From Pelargonium cotyledonis (Eukaryota; Streptophyta; Magnoliopsida; Geraniales; Geraniaceae), in the NCBI GenBank assembly GCA_036897625.1, contig JAYMTA010000650.1:1-25670 (forward strand): 25,670 nt of DNA. Reading direction: 5' to 3'. The notes under the pieces were generated by a model. The model searched no databases. It saw only the letters and a program-made list of their open reading frames with translations, and was not told the origin of the DNA. Made by a program: the position numbers and the translations under genes. Below are positions 9,739 to 20,106 of the stretch, in pieces. Position 1 is the first letter of the stretch. The number at the start of each line of letters is the position of its first letter.

Positions 9739-12109
9739 TTAACAAGCATCTGATATATCAACACCCCCCCAATATATATACATATAAAGCAAACAATAAA
9801 GGAGTGCGTCGAACATATAGGAAATTGGTGTTCCTAGTTTGCGTTCTTTTTTGTTCAAGGTAACAATCATTTCATAGCTGCCAGAAGAAAACAGAAAGGA
9901 AACATTAGATTGATGGAAATACAAAAAAAATAATCAAATGCAGCTACAATTCTGTGATCCAAATTTTCAGATAAATGAAGACAATATCTAAATAAAACTA
10001 GCAATGCTAAAGTTTTAATGTTGTTTAGAATTAGACAAATGCAAACACCATCTATGCATCAATTTATACAAACCATGTGCTCCAAATGATCCAGAATGGG
10101 TAGTAAACGAGTCGCAGTAAGATCCAAGATATGACAAAAAGAATGAAGGAAAAGCTAGTGATCATTTCAGCGCCACTATATTTTGACATCTTCCCTACCT
10201 CCAGGAACACATCACTTGCATCGTGAAGAGCTAAAACAACTGAAACGACACGAGCAAACCTAGCAAAAGAAAACAAATCATTGTCTGAAGTGCTGGTTTT
10301 TTTAGGAAAACAATTTTTTCGATGTATAGCCGTGCATGTGTTTTCCCACGCTAAACATCTTGATTGTCCATTGTTTTAAAAAGTAAGATGGTTTTAATAA
10401 ATTGCCAAAAAGACAAGCATTGCGGGAATAAGGTGACAACGGGATTGCATGTGAAGAGGCCTAAAGGTTCAACTATATATCAGCTCAAGTTTTTAGTTGA
10501 TCATTTGGCCCCCTACACATCCCTAATCCTACTTCATTGGAATTGTGATTTAAAGAACATACCTAAATATGAAGGACAGCACAAGCATTATGACAGTTGC
10601 AACATGATGGGTCATGGACACCCCAAAATCAGAACGCCTTGTTTCCCAGAATATCGAAGCGAAGATGGAGTAGGTGTAAAATCCTGCAGCGTACAGGTAC
10701 ACTCCCTTCAACTTCAACCTGAAATTTACAACCCAATTACTCATTTGAATACATAAATCAAGCCAAATTCAGTGTTTGAGGTCTTATATTGGATGCACAA
10801 TGTCATTTGAAATTATATGATTTCCCAAACATTATACCATTAGTCTCAAAATGAGTGTCATGTTTCTCTTGCATTTTTGTACCAAAATGAGTGTCCACTT
10901 TCATTTTTAAGAAGTTAGTTATGCATGAAATACCAAAAATATACCTATGTCCATAAGGATACAAGAGGAAAAGCATAACACTAACTTCTCCTAAATTTTT
11001 CTCAAAAAGAAAACTAAGACACTTATTTGGGACAGATATAGTAATATGGAGTTGAGCCACATAGAAATCCATATTCTTTGTGGATGGATTTCGCTCAAAT
11101 CCAGGATTTCAAATGATATTACGAATCTAAACAGAACATAAAATAAATCTTACTTCATTTTTTGGTCTGGCCACATCTGATCTCCTGGCCCTTCCCAGAA
11201 GTATCTTGTATTTGTAAACCAGGGCTCATAGTAAGTTACAGATAGAACAAGAAACTCTGCCGAAAGAGAATAAAGACATTTCCAAGCCGACTCCTTAAAT
11301 TTTCTTATCTTCTTCTCTCTCTCGTCTGGCTTAACATCCAGCATTTGATTCCCACTCCCAAAAATTAATCGTTGTGCCAATTTCTGCAACATGGGTATTG
11401 ACTGACCTAAGTAAAAATCTAATGACAAAGGAAACAGCAAAAATCGTTTAACCCCGAACTGTTTATCATTTAAGAATTAAATTGTAGTATGTAAACATAA
11501 ATAATCAATAAGTAATTATTTTATATCACAATATCACATGTAAACCAATAATTCAACATGAACTTTCCTAATTACAAGTTCAACAATTACAATATTAATG
11601 TCATATACTATACAAGTTTCAAGATGTAGAAACTCGATATTGATCTTCTTTTCTTTTTACTACTAAAAAAAATCAATACCAAGCCATTATTCAAAATATT
11701 AACTTCAAGAGGATAAAGATTTTGACCTATTAGAAACCAAAAGCAAGTCAGCCTCCAAGTTTTAAGACTAATCTCCAATCATCATTTGATCATACAAGAG
11801 TTTTCAAATTCTAAAACACGTAAAGTCAGCAAAATGTATACATACTATACAAAAATATATAAATATTTGGTTTGGTTAACCGATAAATATAACATAAATA
11901 TAAAAACGGTTTGGTTCAATTTGGTTTGTTTGTTTCAGATATTTTTTGCCTAGTACTAGTGCCCAACGAACCTGGAAGACGAATCTATAGAAGAAGAATC
12001 GAACAGTGGGGAAGAACAGAGCAAACAGTGGGAGCACTGCAAAATCCTCATAAGCTGGATACGCTTCCTGCTCCCAGTCGATGGAGCTGACATATTCAGC
12101 CAGACCCAT
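9739..12109 (-). CDS. LOH: Ceramide synthase (Lag1/TLC), left copy, frameshifted; possible pseudogene
   Basis: Homologue of plant LOH1/LOH3-type ceramide synthases, ER membrane enzymes that N-acylate sphingoid bases. Exons 12109-11972, 11383-11154, 10718-10563 and 10259-10074, plus exon 5 starting at 9877 with a donor at 9695/9694, keep the same phases as the right copy. MGLAEY sets the start, as in the right copy. Lag motif residues RRSD 150-153, His160-His161 and LHDASD (His187, Asp188, Asp191) are present. After Trp273 a run of seven Gs (the right copy has GGTGGG) shifts the frame and stops translation at 282 residues, inside the last membrane segment. Downstream of the run, the other frame remains like the right copy. 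The acidic last exon is absent. Many otherwise conserved residues differ (D41Y, N173-region [16 protein letters not shown]). It is either a decaying gene or a good gene with a homopolymer sequencing error. Confidence 0.85.
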
Positions 12110-12509
12110 ATTGGAATTCACAATTTTCAAGGAAAAGTCTTAAAAGTAAGTTTTATAAGAAAACAAACACCCAGTATTTGATGGATCGCACGTAGATGTC
12201 TACTTTTGGATATTCTCTGTTTTTATTGCCCAGAATGGAGAAAAGGAGAGTCTTGGAATGAGCTAATCATTCCCAAATCATTCCAGCTATAGTTTACATT
12301 TCTTTTAGTGCAAGATTAAAATAAAATGAAATGCCAAGTTCATATGCACATGTATCTTTCAGTGCAAGAATTGTGAACATGCAGCCTCAAGGCATTAAAC
12401 AAAACACATCATATCTCTAACCATTGACTTTTAAAGTTTCATCCATAAAGCTATCTTGCAGCAACAGCAGTAGATATCATATCTCCATACTATTTCAGTA
12501 GCTCTTCAA

Positions 12510-12966
12510 GATTTTCAATTTGAACAAATAGTTACCACAATGCCAAACATCTCAGTGATTGACCCGACATGACAGGAATGACATGAACATAAATGAACAC
12601 GTGCTGCATGATAAAACCAACACATTTGACACGACACTATCCAACACGTTTGGCACATTATTTGGATTTATTTACTATTATACCCCTTAAATGTGCATGT
12701 TGGGCGTGTTTTGGATGTCACAAGACTACTAATTAATCGTCCGTGTATGCTTTGGAGGGCCCAACACGAACACAAACTGAATACTAAAATTGTTGGGTTC
12801 TCCAACACGAACATGACATACACTCTAATTTCGTGTTGTGTTATTATCGTGTGTCGTGTTACAACACAAACTATCAGCTCTAGATTCCACACGACAGTGT
12901 TTTTGGACTGAAATTGATGACACCAGAGACCCAATCGAGATTTTCAATAGTAACCACAATGCCAAA
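12510..12966. repeat. Direct repeats flanking a CACGA-rich insertion
   Basis: GATTTTCAAT...ACCACAATGCCAAA occurs at 12510-12546 and again at 12939-12966, differing by an 11-base indel region. The sequence between is rich in AACACGA/CGTGTT motifs. In the left unit this position (about 8449) has only one copy and no such insertion. The flanking repeat is too long for an ordinary target duplication. Confidence 0.45.
12553..12900. repeat. Dispersed CACGA/CGTGTT-rich repeat, copy 1
   Basis: Dense in ACACGA, CAACACG and CGTGTTGTGTT words, similar to 13262-13575 and 22738-22975. Sequences of this style are common dispersed repeats in plant genomes, but I cannot assign a family or see clear ends. 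Open frames on both strands here are by-products of the repeat. Confidence 0.45.
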
Positions 12967-13261
12967 ACTATAAACGAAAGATAGAGGATAAGAGAGCACA
13001 TATCAAAGCAAAGACTCATCTCGGAATCAAAAGCTTGACCCTTGAGCTGCGGATCCTTAAGCGAGAGCTTAAACCCTAACCCTCTGTTTGGTTCCCCGGA
13101 AAATGAAAACCCAAACATATAAGCAATTCTTATCAATCAAAATCGCTCATTTTCACAACTGTGATCAAGACCGAACAGAAAAGGGAGATTTTACCGTTGG
13201 GCGGAGGCTGAGTGCGAGCAAGCGAAGCCCCCTGGTTATCTTCTAACCCAAGAAAATCAAT

Positions 13262-13575
13262 ATATTTAATAATAGTGTTGTGTACTGTGTTCGTGTTGAG
13301 CCTCCAAACCCGCACGCGACATATTAAGAACACGATGATAAAAGTATAATTGTAAATTAATTATAATAATACGTTGAATTGTATCGTACATTTTAGTTTT
13401 AAAATGTAAAATGTTTTGAGTTGTGTTCATTTCAATCGTAAGAGCGCTACTTATTTAATTACCGTGTTAAATGTCGTATTCTTGTTCAACCATTCAACAC
13501 GCTTTCTAACTTATCATGTTTGTATTGAACCGTGTAGTACATGTCAACACGACAAAAGCACAGTAAGCACACACA
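13262..13575. repeat. Dispersed CACGA/CGTGTT-rich repeat, copy 2
   Basis: Begins with GTGTTGTGTACTGTGTTCGTGTTGA and ends with CATGTCAACACGACAAAAGC; related in word content to 12553-12900. No clear termini. Confidence 0.4.
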
Positions 13576-13760
13576 ATGACGCATATAACTAGTTGTAATG
13601 TTTATTGACGCAGATGACAATTTAAACTAGAATCTTCAAATATTTGAAATGGGATTAGATTAAGTAATGGATCGGAACGTACAATTTGCACTCAGCCCAA
13701 ACATTTTTATAGTATTGAGTCCTGGCCCACTCTTTTTCAATTGGTTTGATGCAATAAACT

Positions 13761-13953
13761 GCTAGTCACAATAGAATAAAATATATCCAATCAATCTCAA
13801 GACTAAGACAAAGCGACACGACACATTTTATACAAAAGAAATAAAAAAATTGTTCTGCTATTCACAATTGAATAAAATAGATCCAATCAATCTCAAGACC
13901 AAGACAAAGTAACAAGACACATTTTATACGAAAGAAATAAAAAAATCCGATCT
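13761..13953. repeat. Tandem repeat, two units of about 97 bp
   Basis: Units 13761-13856 and 13857-13953 share AATAAAATA(T/G)ATCCAATC, AATCTCAAGAC, AAGACAAAG and GAAATAAAAAAAT with about 10% differences. They lie in the 3' flank of the right ceramide synthase. The left unit lacks them. Confidence 0.9.
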
Positions 13954-14319
13954 GCAACTCGCATCCTTCTTGGATTGGGTGATTTAGAACGAACCCTAAA
14001 ATAACGTATTTACAAATTTTTCCTGAAAAAAATGTAAAATAAACCCAATCACCATTATTTTAGCTACATGTTGTGTAGTTCAATAGATAAAAAAAAAATT
14101 AAAATTTTACAGAGAACATATTTTAAATTAGAAGTACTTGGCAAGCTTTTTTGTTCAGAGCAAAAGTACTAAAGAAACAAAGAAACAGCTAGGATGATAT
14201 CTTTTAAGCAAAATCTATTCAAAAAAATGATATGCTGTAGTTACAAACCAGGCTCCTCAGAATCAAATCCTCAGAGAGAGCCAATACATTCCATAGGAAT
14301 TTCAAATGAAATCTTAGTA

Positions 14320-14353
14320 TCAGATCAAATATAGTCGCTCAGCCCGAATTTCA
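14320..14353 (-). pseudogene. Fragment of ceramide synthase exon 5 (right unit)
   Basis: Read on the minus strand, CTGAGCGACTATATTTGATCTG matches the exon 5 end CTCAGCGACGATGTTCGATCTG at about 18 of 22 bases and is preceded by a GAAATTCGGG stretch like exon 5's AAATTCAGGC. It corresponds to 9297-9335 in the left unit. Confidence 0.45.
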
Positions 14354-14529
14354 ATCTAAAAGCAAATACCAAATTACAAGAAAATTTTAATCCCGACCCA
14401 AGAGAATTGAACCTATGCTGGAAAGTTACGCAATGAAAAGCCCGAAAGAATCAACCTTCCTTCTATGCATTTCCTAATCGTGCAAACCAGCTTCCACAGA
14501 CGATCTCCAAATCAATGTACAGAGACACT

Positions 14530-14570
14530 CTAAAGAAAATATTTTCTGTGTAAAGCTTCGCTATCCATAT
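14530..14570 (-). other. Candidate alternative terminal exon, right ceramide synthase
   Basis: A CTGCTGCAG acceptor precedes a frame which, joined directly to exon 5, encodes DMDSEALHRKYFL and stops at 14532-14530. The homologous left-unit exon is at 9548-9502. In the main gene model this lies downstream of the stop at 14823, so it may instead be a 3' UTR exon. Confidence 0.35.
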
Positions 14571-14822
14571 CTGCAGCAGAAAAGACAGATAACGCTCTCA
14601 ACTCGAGTATGAAGATGAAGAATAATGGATTACCCACCAAAGCAAAATCATCATATTGTGTTTTACGTGGCATTCTAGTGCTGATTCATTATTAATAGTT
14701 TCGAAAAGCAACATCAATGTGTTTGCGCAAAGTTTTTTGAGTCTTGAATTTAAGGACTGTAAAATCTCTCGGGTAAAAGATCACCTTTGCATGAGGGGTG
14801 GTTTGTTAATCATGGTTCCTGG

Positions 14823-17800
14823 TCAATCTTCATGTTCATCTTCAGCTTCGGAATCTGCAAGCATAAGAGTAAACAAGTCATAACATTTATGATGGTTAAT
14901 CGTTCTTGGAAGAGTCGGTTAGAGCTGCTATAAAGTTTCTTCACGTCACTACTAAAGTTTGATGCTAGTATAGTTTATTGATAACTAGTTTTTTATCATT
15001 AATTTTTATTTGCGGCTTCAGGCTGGTATGTGCATGCGTATACAGGTCACTTACCAGATCGAACATCGTCGCTGAGATGGCCTCTATCCTGGATTTGTTT
15101 CACAATCATCCGATATATCAACACCCACCAGTATATGTGAAGAACAAGCAAACAGTATAGAAGTGTGTTAAACGTGTAATAATAAATTGGTCCTTCCAAC
15201 GTGTGTTTCTCTTTGTCCAAGGTAAGAAGAACTTCATAGCTGCAAAAAGAAAACAGAAACGAAACATCAGATTGATGAAAATATAAACAAATAATCAAAT
15301 GCAGCCACAATTCTTTGATTAAGTTATCCGTCTTCAGATACTAACAAAATCATAAAACGAAGACAATCTAGGTTATTCTATTTGCATTCTTGATTCCCAT
15401 TCTTGAACAAAAATTATAATCCAAACGCTACTTTAGTGTTGCTAATAATTGGACTAATGAAAACACCGTCTATGCATCGGCTTATACAAACCTTGTGCTC
15501 CAAAGGATCCAGAACGGGTAGTAAATGAGTCGCAGTAAGAGCCAAGACAAAGCAAAAACAAGGAAGGCAAAGGCGGCAATCCCTTCAGCGCCACTATATT
15601 TGGACATCTTCCCTATTTCCAGAAACACATCGCTCCCATCATGAAGAGCTAAAACAACTGAACCGGCCCGTGCAAACCTGCACGTAACAACAAAAGAAAA
15701 CAAATTATTGTCTAGAGCGTCAATCTCTTTTATACATGAAATGAGAACCAATGAAGTCGACAGATAAGCAAGATAAAACAGGAAATACAGACTTTTGACT
15801 TCACATAAGGCCATCCTATCAGAATATAAAGTCAATATTGGGTCTTCAACTATCAATTTAAGCTTTAATTTGAGTTGGTCTTCTACATGATATCAGTTCA
15901 AGTATGAGTCTGGGGCTGCATGAGAGCTGGTGTTAGAATATAGAATTCATGGCTTTCAATTATCAGTGTAAACTTTTAGTTCAGTTGATCCTATACAATC
16001 TACACATCCCTAATCCTATTTCATTGGAATTGTGATTAAAAGAACACAATCAAGCTACAAACAGAACTTCGTTAAAACATACCCAAATATGTAAGACAGC
16101 ACAATCAAAATGACCGTTGCAACATGATGGGTCATGGATACCCCAAAATCGGAACGCCTTGTTTCCCAGAATATCAAAGCAAATATGGAGTAGGTGTAAA
16201 ATCCTGCAGCATACATATATACTGCCTTCAACTTCAACCTGAAATTTACGATAAAATTACTCATTTGACTTCATACATCGAGCATCTTCATATAATCCAA
16301 AATGCAAAATATGTGAATGCACATAAAGTGAACCACAAGTTTTTGAAACATATAAAGGAATCTTACTTAATTTTTTGGTCAGGCCACACCTGATCTCCTG
16401 GTCCTACCCAAAAGTATCTTGTATTTGTAAACCAGGGTTCATTGTAAGTTACACATAGAACAAGAAGCTCTGCTGAAAGATAATAAATACATTTCCAAGC
16501 CGACTCCTTAAATTTTCTTATCTTCTTCTTTCTCTCGTCTGGCTCAACATCCAGCATTAGATTCCCGCTCCCAAAAATTAACCATTGCGCCACTTTCTGC
16601 AACATGGATATATTAAAGGACCTAAGTGAAAATCTAATGACAAGGGAAACAGCAAAAATCTGAAGGGAAAGAGGCACAACATCAACTTAAATAAACAGCT
16701 GCATGTTTTCAGATTATCTATACGTTGATAAACTTGGTGGGCACTTTAACCTTTCAAGTAATCTACTTCAAATATCACTGAACCACACACTTCAGAATAG
16801 AAGTACTTGTGGCAATGAGTATGTAAAAACCCAAGCCTGAAGTTGAGGTAATGCTAATTTGAATCTACTAAAGCCTGAATCTGAAATGTTATATTTAATT
16901 TAACATGCCTACTATCCACTGTAGACTCTGACTGGCATTGTCGTAAAACAGGACTGATATAGCCAGGGGGCACAAAGTAAAACGGAAAACTTTACAGCTT
17001 ATTCTAGCTAATCCAAACAAGAATTCCACAAAAGGAGCATAGTAGAATAAAGTCATCTCCCAAAAATTCAAGTCAGCCGTGTTTGGTAATCAATACAATC
17101 CTTCCATTTGAGATGATAGTGCAATGCAGGTACATAGTATTATAGCCACCAAAACAAAACTCTACCCAAAATGGAAAATTTGAGTACTCAAACCTTCACA
17201 CTAAGCAAGGCTTATACCACACGATCTTCTCTAAGAAAAATCAATCAATACCTAATCACAAAAGGGTCAACATGATTCAAATTACAGCATCCACCTAATT
17301 GAACTTCCATAGAAAAATTCACAAAAATTTATAAACAAACCACACACACTCACCTCAATCCAAAATGCAATAACTAGCTACCAACAACAAAAAGTCATCT
17401 CCTCAAAATCTTCAAGTTAGACTCCCGCGAACAAGAGCTTGTAGTGTGTTTGGCAATCAATACAATCCTACCATTTGATATAATATGACAATGCAGGTAC
17501 AAGCAAACAAAACAAAACTCTACCTTAAATGGCAAATTTGAGTACCTAAACGGCTAAATCTTGTCACTAAGCAAGCTGTGTACGACATGATCTTCACTAA
17601 TAAAAATCAATCAACACCTAATCACAAGAGGGTCAACGTGACTCACATTACAGCATCCACCTACTTGTTAAACAAAATTCACAAAACTATTTATTCAAAC
17701 CACACTCTCACTCCAATCTAAAATGCAATAACTAGCTACCAATATAACAAGAACAACCCATTAAAGAAAATGAAAGACCCATCTAGATTTAGTAAAAAAG

Positions 17801-18062
17801 ACAACTCAACAGTTCAGTTCATAAATGACCCAATAAATTGAACATCTCCAAAGTCCAACCCATTTGTAATAAAAGCAAATTACGATTCAAAAAAACTAAT
17901 AAATAAATAAAATATCGGGCGAACCTGAAATACGAATCTGTCGAGGAAGAATCGAACGGTGGGGAAGAACAATGCGAACAATGGAAGCACCGCGAAATCT
18001 TCATAAGCTGGATACGCTTCCTGCTCCCAGTCGATGGAGCTGAAATACTCAGCCAGGCCCAT
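14823..18062 (-). CDS. LOH: Ceramide synthase (Lag1/TLC family), right copy, complete
   Basis: Plant LOH1/LOH3-type ceramide synthase, an ER multi-pass enzyme joining acyl-CoA to a sphingoid base. Six exons: 18062-17925, 16596-16367, 16238-16083, 15677-15492, 15239-15055 and 14854-14823, all GT-AG, giving 308 residues, the usual length. Residues 1-46 hold the first hydrophobic segment ([14 protein letters not shown]). The TLC domain includes [21 protein letters not shown] (RRSD 150-153), the catalytic His160-His161, and LHDGSD with His187, Asp188 and Asp191. The last membrane segment is [17 protein letters not shown]. Exon 6 supplies the acidic tail [10 protein letters not shown] typical of the family. 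Class I (very-long-chain, trihydroxy base) specificity is inferred from resemblance to LOH1/LOH3. It is the intact partner of the gene at 9739-12109. Confidence 0.95.
17049..17748. repeat. Tandem repeat in intron 1 of the right ceramide synthase
   Basis: Unit 1 (17049-17390, 342 bp) and unit 2 (17391-about 17748) align along their whole length, from AAAGTCATCTCC to TAACTAGCTACCAA, with scattered substitutions and small indels. This makes the intron 1328 bp, against 588 bp in the left copy, which has no such unit. Confidence 0.9.
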
Positions 18063-18265
18063 ATCGAAATTTACTGCTTTTCCCGGGAAAATCTAAGATA
18101 ACATTCTAAGGAAACAAACACCCAGTTCTTGGTGGATCACACATAGAGGTCTGATCTTGGAAAGACTATTTTTTTTTTTTTTTTCTAGCTCAGATTGTAG
18201 AAAGAGGAGTCTCACAGAGGAGTGGACCAGTTCCAGATCACACCAATTAGGCAATTACAGTATAC

Positions 18266-18285
18266 TTTTTATATTTTTTTATTGG
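18266..18285 (-). promoter_or_regulatory. TATA-like and CCAAT-like sites of the right ceramide synthase
   Basis: On the minus strand CCAAT (18285-18281) is followed by ATATAAAAA (18274-18266), about 205 bases upstream of the ATG. This implies a leader of about 170-180 bases. The spacing between the two sites is shorter than usual, so only the TATA-like site is a reasonable call. Confidence 0.4.
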
Positions 18286-18536
18286 TCAAGATGTCAAGTT
18301 TCTAATTTATAGTTTTGCCCCTTTAATTTCATGGATTCTCAAGTTTCACCACTAAAATTGCCCATTTTAGATTATGTTGACCTTTGACTTTCTTTAGCCT
18401 AATCACCTAAATATGAGATAATTTGAACCCGAACTCACGAGCACAGGAAATCCAACCCGTATTTTTAACGAGTTTGGATCGCACAATACTAAATTCAATC
18501 AATTTTTAGTTAGAAACTCCCCCACTTTTTGAACTA

Positions 18537-18766
18537 AACCTTTAAGGGTGACACAATTGGTTAATTCAACTGTGTGAGTAGAAGCAGGTCTCAGGATCAA
18601 TCTCCACTATACACATCCTTGGTGGTGGTGGTGTAAAAGACCACTTTGGTGCGGTAAGATGCCAAAAACTCTAGGCTATGGTTAAGAGAAATAGTCTCTT
18701 TCCTGAACACTATTGGTTACTTGTATATATACACTTTTAGGCAGTTGCTTATCAAAAAAAAAAAAA
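18537..18766 (+). mobile_element. tRNA-derived SINE with 13-bp target duplication
   Basis: The body begins AACCTTTAAGGGTGACACAA and ends in a run of 14 A. It is flanked by the perfect direct repeat ACTTTTTGAACTA (18524-18536 and 18767-18779). Internal pol III promoter boxes are visible: box A TGACACAATTGG (18549-18560) and box B GGATCAATCTC (18594-18604), 33 bases apart as in a tRNA. About 230 bp long. The intact duplication and tail point to fairly recent insertion relative to the other SINE-like copies here. Confidence 0.88.
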
Positions 18767-18789
18767 ACTTTTTGAACTAGAAATCTGCA

Positions 18790-19400
18790 AGCCCTTGCGA
18801 ATTAGGCTCGAGTTAGGTCCTTAAAATCTAAACATGGAAAAAACAAACACAAAATTCAAATTTTCATTTATTTAAATGAGTTGGTTCAGTGTAATTTTGA
18901 ACTGGATTATTTATTTGTGCCAGTCATGTCAACTGGCCCATAAATGATATGTTATTTTGTGTCATGCAATTTAATCAGTTTAATTCTAAATATTTATTTA
19001 TTAGTAGTTTAGTTTTATGTGACTGATAGTGCAAAAGTTCGAATTCAGATTAACTCATTTTAGAAAGTACTAAATTTTCAATTTTCTAAAAACAATCATA
19101 ATCATCATCTTCTTCTTCTTCTTCTTTTATAAAAAGGATCATAATCATCTTCTTAATTATGTTTTTTCTTTCTTATTTTTCTCTTTCTTTTTTAATAAGA
19201 AATTATTTGAATATAAATGTCAAATACTCAAATGAACCAACTAAACCTTTGGGGCATTTACTATTATGTGAGGGCCCAACCCATTAATACTAAGCCATCT
19301 CTATTGGGTCTAAGTCCACTTAATTTTTTAGTTGTCCATTGAGCCCATTTTCAAATTTTCATGAAACTTATGAAATTAATAATTGGAAATTTTCCATTTT
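18790..19400. other. AT-rich spacer, no gene seen
   Basis: No coding frame. It contains a (CTT)n microsatellite at about 19107-19126 and C/T-rich tracts around 19160-19200. Confidence 0.5.
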
Positions 19401-19414
19401 TACCATCAATTATT

Positions 19415-20045
19415 ATTTGGTACTAAATTATAACCAAATTTAATTTTGTTTCAATTTAGTCATCAAACTATCTATATTGTTTTAGTTTGGCCCACAAATA
19501 CACTATTTTGTTTTTCTATAAGCAATGAGACAGCAAACCTATAAAGGCTAGTGTTTCTCGCGCCTAATGGAGGGCATCACCCTGTTAGTTGTTAATTCTC
19601 TCATTAACCCCATAAATCTCAACTCATACCGTCGGCAAGGAGGTTGAAACCTGAGATCTCAAAGAAAATACAAAACGCATCAACCGCTTGACCCAACAAT
19701 TTGAATTAGTTCAATCCATGAAGATGCCATCAAATTGGATTGTTGTGTTTTTTTTTTTATCTTTTTTTTTTTTGTTGAGTGACAACCATACGACGTGTAC
19801 TTACTAAACTATTTTTTGAACTACATTTTATTGTTAAATGACTAAATTAGACAAAATTGACATGATGACTATTAGGTAAAAAATTGACACATAGCCTATT
19901 TTGGTGGCACCCATACAAATTGAAACAAAATAACATAGTTTAGAACCAAATTGAAACACTACGGAAAATGTGGTGACAAAATTGAAACAAAAATTAAATC
20001 CTGTACCAATTTTGAAACAAAATAAAATAGTTTCTATAATAATTT
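19415..20045. mobile_element. Possible MITE with imperfect inverted repeats, holding a nested SINE-like copy
   Basis: The left side (about 19430-19470, AATTTTGTTTCAATTTAGTC) is inverted at the right (about 19975-20005, GACAAAATTGAAACAAAAAT), and TTGAAACAAAAT-type words recur throughout the right half. A SINE-like segment sits inside. The termini are vague and low complexity makes the call weak. Confidence 0.3.
19560..19705 (-). repeat. SINE-like fragment with tRNA-type boxes
   Basis: On the minus strand it shows TGGGTCAAGCGGTTG (box A-like, 19695-19681) and AGGTTTCAACCTCC (box B-like, 19652-19639). TCTCAGG-TCAA-CTCC words are shared with the SINE at 18537-18766, and the whole segment order is shared with 2471-2590. 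There is no clear tail or target duplication. Confidence 0.45.
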
Positions 20046-20106
20046 CAAATTTGAATAGATGATGATCAATTGTTTTATGTCATATACTCTAATTGAGATT
20101 TAAGTT

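Larger units (their letters stand above)
8130..12290 (-). repeat. Left unit of tandem duplication (ceramide synthase plus 3' flank)
   Basis: This unit matches 12290-18235 in the same order and orientation. 8130-8470 resembles 12290-12550 (shared AGTGCAAGATT, ATGCACATGTATCTTT, AACAAAACACATCATAT and others), 9150-9500 resembles 14190-14540, and the genes align exon by exon, including the leader up to about 12280. The join between units is near 12290. The units differ in length because repeats were inserted in the right one and sequence was lost from the left one. Boundaries are good to roughly 50 bp. Confidence 0.75.
12290..18235 (-). repeat. Right unit of tandem duplication (ceramide synthase plus 3' flank)
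   Basis: Counterpart of 8130-12290. It is longer because its 3' flank (12290-14150) carries CACGA-rich repeat blocks and a 97-bp tandem repeat, and intron 1 carries a 342-bp tandem repeat. Homology in the leader fades near 18235, just before the TATA-like site. Confidence 0.75.

Noticed and set aside
10364-10756. 130-residue plus-strand frame
   Set aside because: Its second half is antisense to exon 3 of the left ceramide synthase.
12668-12934. Overlapping frames on both strands
   Set aside because: They arise from the CACGA-rich repeat block.
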